Both the position numbers and the translations under genes were made by a program. Source: Thermopolyspora sp040678635 (GTDB lineage: Bacteria > Actinomycetota > Actinomycetes > Streptosporangiales > Streptosporangiaceae). From it: 64,000 bases of DNA. Within the stretch, counting starts at the first letter, position 1. Each line of letters starts with the position of its first letter. The stretch spans positions 186,001-250,000 of the forward strand of contig NZ_JBFATZ010000006.1 of the NCBI RefSeq assembly GCF_040678635.1. The letters are read 5' to 3'. The notes beneath the pieces are model-generated. The model did no database searches. It had not been told where the DNA came from and saw only the letters and a program-made list of their open reading frames with translations. Of the stretch, positions 32,170 to 40,955 are shown in pieces.

Positions 32170-34430
32170 TGCGCAGCCCTCGCTTCGTTGATCGCGGTCC
32201 AGACCCGCTCCGGGGTGGCGGGCATCTCGATGTGGTCGATGCCCAGGTGGGACACGGCGTCCACGACGGCGTTCTGCACGGCCGGGGTGGAGCCGATGGT
32301 GCCGGCCTCGCCGATGCCCTTCACGCCGAGCGAGTTGACGTCGGTCGGGGTCTCCATGGTGAGCAGCTCGAAGCTCGGCAGCTCCGCCGCGGAGATCATG
32401 GAGTAGTCGGCCAGGGTGCTGGTGATCGGGTTGCCCTCGGCGTCGTAGGCCATCTCCTCGTACAGCGCCTGGGCGACGCCCTGGGCGATGCCGCCGTGCC
32501 GCTGGCCCTCGGCGATGATCGGGTTGAGCAGCGGGCCGGCGTCGTCGACGCTGATGTGGCGCTTGAGCCGTACGCGGCCGGTCTCGGAGTCGACCTCGAC
32601 GACGGCCAGGTGCGCGCCGAACGGGAACGTGGCGCGCTCGGGCTTGAAGACCGTGTCGGCGGTGAGGCCGGTCTCCCCGGCGAGCTCGGCGAGGCGGGCC
32701 CAGCCGACGCCGCGGTCGGGCACGCCGGCCACCTGCCAGGTGCCGGTGGAGGTGTCGAGCACCAGGTCGGCCGGGTCGGCCTCCAGCTCCTGGGCGGCGA
32801 GCTCGCGCGCCCGGTCCTTGATCTGGATCGCGCACTCGTGCACGGCCATGCCGCCGAGCTGCAGCGAGCGGGAGGCGTAGGTGCCGACGCCGACCGGGAT
32901 GTGGTCGGTGTCGCCGTGCACGACGGTGATCTTGTCCAGGGGGATGCCGAGCTGATCCTGGACGATCATCGCCCAGGAGGTGGCGTGGCCCTGCCCCTGG
33001 GTGGAGCTGCCGGTGTAGACGGTGGCGCTGCCGTCGGTGCCGACGACGACGCGGCCGGACTCGCCGTTGGCCGCGTCGAGGGCGGTGACCTCGACGTACG
33101 TGGACAGGCCGATGCCGAGCAGCATCGGGTCGCCCGCGGCGCGGCGGCGCTCCTGCTCGGCGCGCAGCTCGGCGTACCCGGCGGCCTCCAGGACGGCGTC
33201 GAGCGCCTTGACGTACTCGCCGCTGTCGTACACCAGGCCGCGGGCGGTGGTGTACGGGAACTTGTCCGGCGGGATGAGGTTGCGGCGGCGCACCTCGGCC
33301 GGGTCCATGCCGATCTCGTCGGCGAAGATGTCGATCAGCCGCTCGATCGTGGTGGTGGCCTCGGGGCGGCCCGCGCCGCGGTAGGCGCCGACGGGGGTGG
33401 TGTTGGTGAGCACCACCTTGGAGCGCACCTGCACCTCGGGGATCTCGTACACGGCCGGGGCCATCAGGCCGGTGAACGTGGCCAGCAGCGGGCCGACGCG
33501 CGGGAAGGCGCCGGCGTCCTGGATGAAGTCGATCCGGTAGGCGAGGATCTTGCCGTCGCGGTTGCCGCCGAGCTTGACCACGTGCCGCTGCGCGCGGCCG
33601 TGCTGCGCCGCCGACAGGCTCTCGCTGCGGTTCTCCGTCCAGCGCACGCCGCGGCCGAGTTTGCGGGCGGCCCAGGCGACGCCGATGGTGTCGCGGTCGA
33701 TGCCGATCTTGGCGCCGAAGCCGCCGCCGACGTCGGGGGCGATGACGCGCACGGCGTCGGGCTCCAGGCCGAGGGCGCCGAGCAGGATGCCCTTGGTGAT
33801 CTGGGCGTTCTGGGTGCTCGACCAGACCGTGAGGCGATCGCCGGACCAGGTGGCGGCGGCGCCGCGGACCTCCATCGGCACGGGGGCGACGCGCTGGTTG
33901 CGGAAGACGCGCTCGATCACGACCTCGCAGGCCTCGAACGGGGCGTCGTCGAACTCCTCCGGGCCGCTGGGGGCGAGCACGTTCGACCCGGCGGCGGGGA
34001 ACAGCAGCGTCTCGTCCTTGATCGCGTCCATGACGTCGACGACCGCGTCGAGCGGCTCGTAGTCGACGGTGACGAGCTCGATGGCGTCCTCGCCCTGGGC
34101 GCGGGTCTCGGTGACGACCATCGCCACCGGCTCGCCGACGTACCGGACGACGTCGACGGCGAGCAGCGGCTCGGCCATCGGGTTGTCGTCCGGCGGGGGC
34201 GGCAGGTCGTCGAGGTCACGGGCGGTGAACACGGCGAGCACGCCGGGCGCCTCGGCCGCGGCGGAGACGTCGACGCCCGTGATCCGGGCGTGGGCCAGCG
34301 GGCTGCGCACGTACGTGACGAACGCGGCGCCCGCGAGCTCGGGGACGCGTAGGTCGTCCACGTAGGTGGCGCCATCGGTCAGCAGCCGTGGATCCTCTGT
34401 GCGTACCACACGGGTACCAAGCACGCTCAT
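32166..34430 (-). CDS. Molybdenum hydroxylase large subunit (form II CoxL/xanthine dehydrogenase type)
   Basis: 754 aa. Molybdopterin-cytosine-dinucleotide binding motifs: IAPDVGGGFGAKIG, the active-site loop AYRGAGR and the C-terminal GVKGIGEAGTIG with the catalytic glutamate. AYRGAGR is the form II loop; true CO dehydrogenases carry the Cys-containing AYRCSFR. The substrate is therefore probably an aldehyde, purine or other heteroaromatic, not CO. ATG at 34430 has GGAGG six bases upstream. Gene order large-small-medium. Confidence 0.9.
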   Translation of the reverse strand: MSVLGTRVVRTEDPRLLTDGATYVDDLRVPELAGAAFVTYVRSPLAHARITGVDVSAAAEAPGVLAVFTARDLDDLPPPPDDNPMAEPLLAVDVVRYVGEPVAMVVTETRAQGEDAIELVTVDYEPLDAVVDVMDAIKDETLLFPAAGSNVLAPSGPEEFDDAPFEACEVVIERVFRNQRVAPVPMEVRGAAATWSGDRLTVWSSTQNAQITKGILLGALGLEPDAVRVIAPDVGGGFGAKIGIDRDTIGVAWAARKLGRGVRWTENRSESLSAAQHGRAQRHVVKLGGNRDGKILAYRIDFIQDAGAFPRVGPLLATFTGLMAPAVYEIPEVQVRSKVVLTNTTPVGAYRGAGRPEATTTIERLIDIFADEIGMDPAEVRRRNLIPPDKFPYTTARGLVYDSGEYVKALDAVLEAAGYAELRAEQERRRAAGDPMLLGIGLSTYVEVTALDAANGESGRVVVGTDGSATVYTGSSTQGQGHATSWAMIVQDQLGIPLDKITVVHGDTDHIPVGVGTYASRSLQLGGMAVHECAIQIKDRARELAAQELEADPADLVLDTSTGTWQVAGVPDRGVGWARLAELAGETGLTADTVFKPERATFPFGAHLAVVEVDSETGRVRLKRHISVDDAGPLLNPIIAEGQRHGGIAQGVAQALYEEMAYDAEGNPITSTLADYSMISAAELPSFELLTMETPTDVNSLGVKGIGEAGTIGSTPAVQNAVVDAVSHLGIDHIEMPATPERVWTAINEARAAQ

Positions 34431-34806
34431 TCAGCCTCCGCACCAAGGCATTGGAGTAGTCCGAACCGGACTCTGCTCACGATCTAAAGCATGTCAAAGA
34501 AAAGGGCATATATGCGCTTACGTCAACCATCGTTGGCGATCGCGTTCACAATTTGACCTGCCCAGAGGTGCGTCACGCCAGTCCCACACGCCCCGGCCAC
34601 ACCCGGTCCCGGGGTACATCCCCGCTGCGCCAACGGGGACATCGGCATCGCGAGAAAAATCTTCTTGGCTTCCCCACCTGCGACAACGCCCCCCGCCGCG
34701 GGGCCGGGCGGGAGGGGTGCCACCGCGACGCCGCTCTCGCCTGGCGGAAGGCCGCACCACTCCCCCCGCCGTCCGGTACTAGGGTTTCCGGCATGACCGT
34801 TGTGCC
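34431..34806. other. Intergenic region upstream of the Mo-hydroxylase operon
   Basis: 376 bp between divergent genes. A perfect 6+6 inverted repeat AGTCCG-AAC-CGGACT at 34458-34472, 28 bp upstream of the large-subunit start, is a candidate operator. The region from 34480 to 34560 is AT-richer and probably holds the promoter. I see no gene in the remainder. Confidence 0.45.
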
Positions 34807-35400
34807 ATGTCCGTGCACATGAGCGGGCCGGCCGACCCTGCCCGCACGCACCTCGCGCGAGTCCTGGACCGCTTCCGGCCGCGGACCCCGGCCGAGGCCG
34901 CCGACGTCGAACGCGTCCGGGCCCTGCCGCCCGGCGCCGACCCGTGGGCGCGCTCGGAGCCGCTGCACGTGACCGCGTCCGCGTTGATCGTGCATCCCCC
35001 GACGGCACGCGTGCTGCTGCGCTGGCACGCCCGCCAGCGGGCCTGGATCCAGGTCGGCGGGCACGCCGATCCCGGCGAGACCGACCCGCTCGCCGTCGCC
35101 CTGCGCGAGGGCGCCGAGGAGACCGGCCTGCGCGACCTGACCCCCTGGCCGGACCCCGGCCTCGTCCAGGTGGCGGTGGTGCCGGTGCCCGCCGCGCCGC
35201 ACGAACCCGCCCACGAGCACGCCGACCTGCGCTTCCTGCTCGCCACCCGCACCCCCGAGGCCGCCGTCCCGGAGAAGCCGGACGCGCCGCTGCGGTGGCT
35301 GCCGGTCGAGGAGGCCCGCGCCCTCACGACCGAGCCGAACGTCCGCGAACTGCTGAGCCGTACCGCCCGGCTCTTCGACGCCCCCTCCCCGCCGGGCTGA
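34807..35400 (+). CDS. NUDIX hydrolase
   Basis: 197 aa with a complete Nudix box starting at GGHADPGE and ending REGAEETGL, within an alpha/beta/alpha fold and preceded by VTASALIVHPPTARVLL. It hydrolyses a nucleoside-diphosphate derivative; the substrate is unknown. ATG at 34807 is used; ATG at 34819 (MSGPADPA) is an equally possible start. No clear ribosome binding site. Confidence 0.85.
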   Translation: MSVHMSGPADPARTHLARVLDRFRPRTPAEAADVERVRALPPGADPWARSEPLHVTASALIVHPPTARVLLRWHARQRAWIQVGGHADPGETDPLAVALREGAEETGLRDLTPWPDPGLVQVAVVPVPAAPHEPAHEHADLRFLLATRTPEAAVPEKPDAPLRWLPVEEARALTTEPNVRELLSRTARLFDAPSPPG

Positions 35401-35459
35401 CCGCCTCCCCTCCGACCGGGGTGCGGAAGTGTCGGTCGCGGCTGGTAGATGTGGGTGCC

Positions 35460-35816
35460 ATGGCGGTGAGCATCGAGGAGTACCTGCGCATCGTGGAAGG
35501 GCTGCCCGAGGTCGAGCGCGGCTTCGGCGGCGACTGGATCTCGTTCAAGGTCCACGACAAGGGCTTCGCCTACCTGTGGGAGAAGACCGAGACCGTCGGC
35601 CTGAAGCAGACCATCGAGGAGCAGCTCGCCCTGGTCGCCGAGCGGCCGGAGGTGTTCGAGATCCAGTTCACCGCGGGCCGCTTCGGCTGGGTCGTGGTCC
35701 ACCTGGGCGGCATCGACGCCGACGAGCTGACCGAGCTGGTCACCGAGGCCTGGTGCCTGACCGCACCCAGACACCTCGTCGACGCCCACGAGGCGGCAAT
35801 AGGCATCGGCCGCTGA
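35460..35816 (+). CDS. MmcQ/YjbR-like protein
   Basis: 118 aa, the length of YjbR/MmcQ-fold proteins. Family-like features: an N-terminal SIEEYLRIVEGLPEVERGFG, FKVHDKGFAYLWEKTE and a C-terminal ELTELVTEAWCLTAPRHLV matching the usual helix after the beta-sheet. The family has a DNA-binding-like fold but no defined function. Starts 59 bp after the NUDIX gene, same strand. Confidence 0.75.
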   Translation: MAVSIEEYLRIVEGLPEVERGFGGDWISFKVHDKGFAYLWEKTETVGLKQTIEEQLALVAERPEVFEIQFTAGRFGWVVVHLGGIDADELTELVTEAWCLTAPRHLVDAHEAAIGIGR

Positions 35817-35906
35817 GTTAGCCGAGTTAACTGAGCCATCCGATCCGGGTTATCCGATCCGGCGCGTCGCGACGAGATCGTACCGCGGATCTGCGCGGCG
35901 GTCCCC

Positions 35907-36086
35907 GACGACGGGTGCCCGGCGCTCCCGCCGGATGACCCGCCCGCCGTGAGCCCGTGGCGGGCGGTCAGCCGTGCGCCGGGACCCCGACGACAGATGC
36001 CTGGTGCTCTCGCTAGACGACGGGTGCCCGACGCTCCCGCCGGACGACCCACCCGCTGTGAGCCCGTGGTCGGCGGGCGGTCAGCC
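35907..36086. repeat. Degenerate triple direct repeat at the 3' end of the MmyB-type regulator
   Basis: A roughly 33-bp module starting GACGAC(G/A)G(G/A)TGCC occurs at 35907, 35989 and 36016. The first and third copies continue in parallel for about 67-70 bp (through GAGCCCGTGG and GGGCGGTCAGCC), so a block of about 110 bp has been duplicated. The third copy runs into the stop codon of the XRE gene; the rest of the 35817-36080 gap holds no gene. Confidence 0.7.
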
Positions 36087-36935
36087 CCTGACCACGCGCA
36101 GGGCGCCGGGGGCGGGTCGGCCGAGTTCGGCGAGGGCGGCCTCGGTGGCGCGGTCGGCGGGCAGGTACACCACGATCTGCTGGCCGTCGGCCTCGGGCAG
36201 GTCCAGCGTCTCAAAGGACAGGCGCAGCTCCCCCGCCTCGGGATGCGTCATCCGCTGCACGCCGTTGCTCGCGGGGAGCCTGGCCGGGCGGTTCAGGCGG
36301 GCGCTGAACTCCGGTCCCGCAGTGAGCGCCAGCTCGTCGGCAAGGGCGGCGACGTGCGGATCGTCGCGCGAGGCCGCGACCGTCAGCGCGGCGACCCGCT
36401 CGTCGGCGACGTGGTCCCAGTCGGGGAAGGTCGTGCGCGCCCGGGGGTCGGTGAACAGGTACCGCACCAGGCTGGGCGGGTCGCCGTCCAGCAGGCCGAC
36501 GGGCCCGGCCAGGCGGGCGTATCCGGCGGTGTGGGCGAGCACCTCGCCGAGCCGGTTGACCACGATGGCCGGTCCGGGCTCGAAGCCGTCCAGCAGCGCG
36601 CGGACGGTCGGCCGCACGGTGCGTGCCGGGGGCTCGGCCTCCATGCAGTACGTCAGGCCGGAGGTCTTCTTGCTCAGCCGCCGCAGTTCGAGGCGCTGTT
36701 CGTACGACAGCCGCATCGCGTTGGCGAGCGCGCCGAGCACCTGACCCGACGGGTGACGGTCGCGTCCCTGCTCCAGCCGCGTCAGGTACTCCACGCTGAT
36801 CCCCGCCAGCGTCGCCAGTTCGGCCCGGCGCAGTCCCGGCGTCCGGCGGCGTGGCGCCGTGGGAAGCCCGACCTCGGCCGGCGTGACCGACTCCCGACAG
36901 GCGCGCAGAAACTCTCCCAGCTCGTTGTCGCTCAC
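36081..36935 (-). CDS. XRE-family regulator with MmyB-type ligand-binding domain
   Basis: 284 aa. N-terminal helix-turn-helix (GLRRAELATLAGISVEYLTRLEQGRD) followed by the MmyB-like domain (LDGFEPGPAIVVNRLGEVLA; GELRLSFETLDLPEADGQQIVVYLP), a PAS-like fold reported to bind fatty-acid-like ligands in Streptomyces/Chloroflexus homologues. GTG at 36935 has no Shine-Dalgarno but a TAGACT -10-like element 7 bp upstream, so the message is probably leaderless. Divergent from an SDR gene that is its likely target, the usual arrangement for this family. Confidence 0.9.
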   Translation of the reverse strand: MSDNELGEFLRACRESVTPAEVGLPTAPRRRTPGLRRAELATLAGISVEYLTRLEQGRDRHPSGQVLGALANAMRLSYEQRLELRRLSKKTSGLTYCMEAEPPARTVRPTVRALLDGFEPGPAIVVNRLGEVLAHTAGYARLAGPVGLLDGDPPSLVRYLFTDPRARTTFPDWDHVADERVAALTVAASRDDPHVAALADELALTAGPEFSARLNRPARLPASNGVQRMTHPEAGELRLSFETLDLPEADGQQIVVYLPADRATEAALAELGRPAPGALRVVRG

Positions 36936-36942
36936 CCGCCAA

Positions 36943-36948
36943 AGTCTA
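36943..36948 (-). promoter_or_regulatory. Candidate -10 element for a leaderless regulator transcript
   Basis: TAGACT on the minus strand ends 7 bp before the GTG start codon, the spacing expected when transcription begins at the start codon itself. No ribosome binding site is present. Confidence 0.4.
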
Positions 36949-37098
36949 AAAGCGGCGTCTTTCTGGCGGTATACGCCGATGCGCCCCAGGGTGGCCCTGT
37001 CAGGGACAGTCTCCGCGCGGTCTCCCTCCCCTGCGCCGGGTCCGGCAACTTGGCCGACGCGGGCGCTCGCCCGCCCGACCTCTCGAAAAGGAGACCCG

Positions 37099-37854
37099 AT
37101 GGATCTGGGACTGCGCGGCCGTACCGTCATCGTCACCGGAGCCTCCGGCGGCATCGGCCGCCACCTAGCACGGGCGTTCGCCGCCGAAGGCGCGCACGTG
37201 GTCCTCACCTACCACCACACCCCCGACGTGGCCGAGCTCGTCGCCAAGGAGATCGGCGACCGCGCCCTGGTCACCGCGTACGCACTCGACGACCCGGACT
37301 CGGCGCACGCCCTGGTCGACGCCGCCCTGGCCTGGACCGGCCGGATCGACGTGCTGATCAACAACGCCGTCCACTGGGGCGCCACGGCCCCCGACCCGGA
37401 CGCCTCCTTCGAGGCCGTCCCCGACGAGGCGTGGCTACGCGTCGTGCGCGCCAACCTCGAGGGCGCCGTACGGCTCAGCCGCCTGGTCGCCCCGGCCATG
37501 CGGGAGCGCCGCTGGGGCCGTCTGATCCACATCTCGTCGAGCATCGCCACCGACGGCATGGCGGGCTCGGAGTACTACGCCGCCGCCAAGGCCGCCCTGC
37601 ACGGATTCAGCCGCTCGGCCGCCTTCAGCCTGGGCCGCGACGGCGACATCCTGTCCAACGTGGTCATGCCGGGCCTCACCCGCACCGACACCAACGCCCA
37701 CATCATCGGCCCGGAGGGCGACCATTACGGCTCCTTGGCCCCCATCGGGCGGCTCCTGGACGCCCCCGAGATCGCCACCCCGGTCGTCTACCTGGCCTCA
37801 GCCGCGAACACCGGCATCACCGGCCAGGTGATCAGGGTGACGGGCGGCTCCTGA
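37099..37854 (+). CDS. SDR family NAD(P)-dependent oxidoreductase
   Basis: 251 aa classical short-chain dehydrogenase: TGASGGIGRHLA nucleotide motif, INNAVHWG, catalytic Ser in ISSSIA and YYAAAKAALHG (YxxxK). Substrate unknown. ATG at 37099 has AAAAGGAGA upstream. Divergent from an MmyB-type XRE regulator, its probable controller. Confidence 0.9.
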   Translation: MDLGLRGRTVIVTGASGGIGRHLARAFAAEGAHVVLTYHHTPDVAELVAKEIGDRALVTAYALDDPDSAHALVDAALAWTGRIDVLINNAVHWGATAPDPDASFEAVPDEAWLRVVRANLEGAVRLSRLVAPAMRERRWGRLIHISSSIATDGMAGSEYYAAAKAALHGFSRSAAFSLGRDGDILSNVVMPGLTRTDTNAHIIGPEGDHYGSLAPIGRLLDAPEIATPVVYLASAANTGITGQVIRVTGGS

Positions 37855-37879
37855 CCCCCGCCCACGGGGCAATCCCTAG

Positions 37880-38016
37880 GGACTGGGGATCGCCGCCCCC
37901 GACGTCGCGGTCAACACGATCATTCCGCGCACCGCACGGCCCGGCCTGCTCGGCCGGGTGTTCGGCAGCCTGTACGGCGCGGTCGGCGCGCAGCTTCAGG
38001 TCGTGCTGGCGCAGCG
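37880..38016 (+). pseudogene. Coding-like fragment ending in the assembly gap
   Basis: Right after a TAG at 37877, one rightward frame stays open into the N run with strongly GC-rich third positions (contains VAVNTIIPRTARPGLLGRVF). It has no usual start codon near its beginning and no recognised domain. Its last part coincides with the tandem array, where the opposite strand is the better coding candidate. It may be a gene remnant, the edge of a misassembly, or not coding. Confidence 0.3.
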
Positions 38017-38114
38017 NNNNNNNNNNNNNNNNNNNNNNNNNNNNNNNNNNNNNNNNNNNNNNNNNNNNNNNNNNNNNNNNNNNNNNNNNNNNNNNNNNNN
38101 NNNNNNNNNNNNNN
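38017..38114. other. Assembly gap (98 N)
   Basis: Ninety-eight undetermined bases within a tandem repeat. Flanks end at the same point of the repeat unit, typical of an assembler stopping in near-identical copies. The stated length should not be trusted. Confidence 0.99.
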
Positions 38115-38369
38115 CGCCGCCCATCCGCCGAGCAGCACGACGACCGCGCCCGCCACGAGGCCGCCGACCCACGCGTTGTTCAAGGCCCCGCTCTTCCTGG
38201 TCATCGGCGTGGTCGTCGGCCGTGATTCGGCAGCCTGTACGGCGCGGCCGGCGCGCAGCATCAGGTCGTGCTGGCGCAGCGCCGCCCATCCGCCGAGCAG
38301 CACGACGACCGCGCCCGCCACGAGGCCGCCGACCCACGCGTTGTTCAAGGCCCCGCTCTTCCTGGTCAT
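38115..38369 (-). CDS. Tandem-repeat small membrane protein (cut by the gap)
   Basis: From ATG at 38369 leftward, a frame encodes MTRKSGALNNAWVGG, a TM helix (VGGLVAGAVVVLLGGWAAL), RQHDLMLRAGRAVQAAESR, then the same MTRKSG sequence again up to the gap: 55-residue repeats, each with one TM helix. Third positions are GC-rich in this frame, supporting it as the coding strand. Left of the gap the pattern resumes (LRQHDLKLRADRAVQAAE) in a different frame because the N run is not a multiple of the true distance. The C-terminus is unknown. No family recognised. A single unit may be the ancestral gene. Confidence 0.5.
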
Positions 38370-38383
38370 CGGCGTCGTCGACT

Positions 38384-38576
38384 GTGTCGCGGGCACCCGC
38401 GACGCGCGGCGGCCGCCGTCTCGTACGTAGGCGGCGTCTGCTGCTCGACACGACCTCCGCGAGCGTGACCCTCGTCGCCCCTCGTCGTCGCGGGCTCGGG
38501 CGGCCTCGTCGTCACCGCGATCATCGCCCTCGCCCTGGCCGGGCAGGACGTCGGCACGGCGAACGAGGCCGGGTAG
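38384..38576 (+). pseudogene. Small membrane ORF broken by one extra base
   Basis: From GTG at 38384 the frame reads MSRAPATRGGRRLVRRRRLL through DTTSASVTLVA; after a CCCC run at 38478-38481 the sensible reading shifts by one to LVVAGSGGLVVTAIIALALA and then GQDVGTANEAG with a TAG at 38574. Removing one C gives a 63-residue protein with a basic N-terminus and one TM helix. Either a sequencing or assembly error next to the gap, or a decayed gene. It is divergent from the repeat protein, 14 bp away. Confidence 0.4.
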
Positions 38577-38602
38577 GTCCCGCGGTGTGCGATCCCGGGC
38601 GC

Positions 38603-39502
38603 TCAGCGGGCGGCCTGCGCGGCGACGCGCTCGATGGCCTGGACGGCGACGTCGGGCTCGTCGACATAGATGTAGTGCCCGCTCTTCTTGGCCGTGCTCA
38701 GCTTGCTGTCACCGGACAGGGCGAGCCACTTGCGCTGGCCCGCGGACCACGCCTGCTCCAGGCGCGGCCCGTACTCGGGGACGGCCCCGAGGTACGGCTG
38801 CCCGTGCTGGATCACCTCCACCGGGATGTTCCCGGCGGCCCGCACCTCCCCATCGCGGACGACGAGTTGCTCCGGGTTCTGGCCCTGGAAGACCGCCAGG
38901 TTCTGCGCCCGCAGCTCCCCCGCCGGTCCCGTGGCGGACTCGGGAATGATCCTCGCCAGGTCGCCCCCCATCGTGGGCGGCGTGGCGTCCATCAGGACCA
39001 GCCCCTTAACCCTGTCCTGATGGTCGGGCGCGTACCGGGCGGCGATCAGGCCGCCCAACGAGTGACCGGCCAGAACGACCGGGCCGTCACCGGCGACCTG
39101 GTCGAGCACCCCGGTCAGGATCTTCCCGGCGCCGGCGAAGTCCTGGGGGCCGTCCTGCTTGTCGCTCGCACCCGCCCCGAGCCGATCATAGGAACAGACC
39201 CGATTCTTCTCACTCAGCGTCTTCTGCAGGGCGGCCATCTTGTCCAGCCCGTCGCCCAGGCCGAGCATCAGGACGACGACCGGCTTGCCGTCCGCCGGTT
39301 TCCCCGAGCAGGACACGTTCACCGAACGGCCCTCCAGCTGAATCTTCTCGGTGCCGGAGATCGGCTTGGCCTCGGCCTTCTGCGAGGCCGGGGCCAGCGG
39401 GTCCCAGTCCTCCAGCGAGTCGGCGTCGCAGCCCGCGACCCCCGCGCCGACCAGGATTCCGCACAGCGCGGCCACGACGGATGCCTTGAACTTGCGATGC
39501 AC
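38603..39502 (-). CDS. Secreted alpha/beta hydrolase lipoprotein
   Basis: 299 aa. Signal peptide with lipobox GVAGC (Cys25). Hydrolase fold with nucleophile Ser148 in LAGHSLGGLIAARYA, aspartate in VLMDATPP, and a late His in KKSGHYIYVDEPD, as in other extracytoplasmic alpha/beta hydrolases. Substrate unknown. GTG at 39502 follows GGGGGGA. Confidence 0.85.
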   Translation of the reverse strand: MHRKFKASVVAALCGILVGAGVAGCDADSLEDWDPLAPASQKAEAKPISGTEKIQLEGRSVNVSCSGKPADGKPVVVLMLGLGDGLDKMAALQKTLSEKNRVCSYDRLGAGASDKQDGPQDFAGAGKILTGVLDQVAGDGPVVLAGHSLGGLIAARYAPDHQDRVKGLVLMDATPPTMGGDLARIIPESATGPAGELRAQNLAVFQGQNPEQLVVRDGEVRAAGNIPVEVIQHGQPYLGAVPEYGPRLEQAWSAGQRKWLALSGDSKLSTAKKSGHYIYVDEPDVAVQAIERVAAQAAR

Positions 39503-39741
39503 GATGTCCCCCCATGAAGAGAATCAACGCCGAGATGATCGACGAGACGGTGTGGCGGAAAATCGGCCGAAGGGCCTGGCCACACCGAAACGCTAGGGAC
39601 TCACCAGTCCCGGCGTCGTCACCAAACAGAGGACATTCGCCTGTAGCTCGCACGGGGGACAAGTTTGCGGAAAGACCGGACATGGCGTTACAGGGAAGCG
39701 GCCTGACGATCAGGCCCGATTCGTCCGGCCCGCACCGCAGG

Positions 39742-40854
39742 TCAGAGCTCCCGCAAGAACCGCGTCAGTGCCCGATGGTAGGGCGCGATGGTGGAGATGT
39801 CCGCGTATTCGCTGGGCCCGTGGAGGCCGTCGCCGCCGACGCCGAAGATGACCGCATCGACGCCGTGCTGGTAGTAGAAGCGCCCGTCGGCCGCCCCGTG
39901 CTTGCGCAGCAGGTCGCCCGAGTAGCCCTGGTCGCGGGCCGCCCGCTGCAACGCCAGCAGCTCGGCGCTCGCGGGGTCGGCGTGGTGCGGCGGGTCGGCG
40001 CTGTCGATCGACGGGGTGACGCCGGGCTCGCAGAAGTCCGCCAGGTAGCCGGCGATCTCCTCTGCGGACCTGCCGTTGAAGTCGGTGTCCTCGGGCGGGA
40101 AACGGATGTCCAGCCACGCCTCGGCGAGCGCCGGCACCTGGTTGAACGCCTGGTTGGGCGTGTGGATCCGGGCCACGTTGACCGTGGTCCGCCACTGCTC
40201 CGCCTCCGGAACCGGGTACTTGGCGAGCAGATTGTCCACGCTGCGCTGCAGCTTCAGCAGGGCGTTGTCGCCGGACCACTGATACGCGCTGTGCGCCGCC
40301 CGGCCCACCGCGTGCAGCCGGGCGACCACGATGCCCTTGGACTCGTTCACCACGCGCAGCCCGCTGAACTCGCCGATGACCACGAACCCGGCGGTCACCC
40401 CCTGCTCGATCTGGTGCAGGGTGCCGTTCCGCCCGCCCACCTCCTCGTCGGTCACCACCTGCAACCCGAGCGCGTACGGCACCATGGTGGCGAGCTCCCG
40501 AAAGACCTGCGCCTCGACGAGCGCGGACACCTTCATGTCCTGGGCGCCCCTGCCGTACAGGCGGTCTCCCTCCCGGCGCGGCCGGAACTGCTCGGGCAGC
40601 GCGGGCACCACGTCGACATGCCCGTTGAGGATCACCCGGAAGTCGGGCCGCCCGCCCGCGCCCTCCGGATACACCAGCGCGCTCGGCTTGCCCGCACGCT
40701 CAAACCGCTCGACCGTGAACCCCGGCCCGACGAATTCGAGCACCAGCTCCAGCGCCCGCTCCAGCTCGCGCGGACGGTCGGCGGTGGACGGTACGGCGAT
40801 CAGTTCCTCGGCCACCTGAAGAAACGCTTCGACATCCATTGCCTCATAATCCAT
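39742..40854 (-). CDS. M20 family metallopeptidase (ArgE/DapE/CPG2 type)
   Basis: 370 aa. Metal ligands visible: ILNGHVDVVPA, the following Asp in LYGRGAQDMKVS, Glu-Glu in VVTDEEVGGRNG, and the late His in DGLHGPSEYA. The dimerisation/lid domain is in the middle (RLHAVGRAAHSAYQW). The enzyme hydrolyses an N-acyl or peptide bond; the substrate is open. ATG at 40854 is chosen over one 15 bases downstream, whose GAGG would be too close. Confidence 0.9.
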   Translation of the reverse strand: MDYEAMDVEAFLQVAEELIAVPSTADRPRELERALELVLEFVGPGFTVERFERAGKPSALVYPEGAGGRPDFRVILNGHVDVVPALPEQFRPRREGDRLYGRGAQDMKVSALVEAQVFRELATMVPYALGLQVVTDEEVGGRNGTLHQIEQGVTAGFVVIGEFSGLRVVNESKGIVVARLHAVGRAAHSAYQWSGDNALLKLQRSVDNLLAKYPVPEAEQWRTTVNVARIHTPNQAFNQVPALAEAWLDIRFPPEDTDFNGRSAEEIAGYLADFCEPGVTPSIDSADPPHHADPASAELLALQRAARDQGYSGDLLRKHGAADGRFYYQHGVDAVIFGVGGDGLHGPSEYADISTIAPYHRALTRFLREL

Positions 40855-40955
40855 TGCCGCAAACGTTCCCCACCGCCCCACCCTGGCCGCCGACTACCGG
40901 CAGCGTGCCTGTACACCCGCCAAGGCGACAACGCGAAGACTCCATCACCCCCTAT

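Larger units (their letters stand above)
37963..38375. repeat. 165-bp tandem repeat array, interrupted by the assembly gap
   Basis: One complete 165-bp unit runs 38115-38279 and a second begins at 38280 and stays nearly identical to about 38375. The 54 bp left of the gap (from about 37963) match the end of a unit (38226-38279) with few differences. The gap lies exactly at a unit junction, and the sequences flanking it would overlap by two bases if joined, so the true array contains an unknown whole number of extra units. The period of 55 codons keeps the leftward frame open. Confidence 0.85.

Noticed and set aside
31705..34430. Aerobic CO dehydrogenase
   Set aside because: The large-subunit loop is AYRGAGR (form II), without the Cys-containing loop of genuine CO dehydrogenases.
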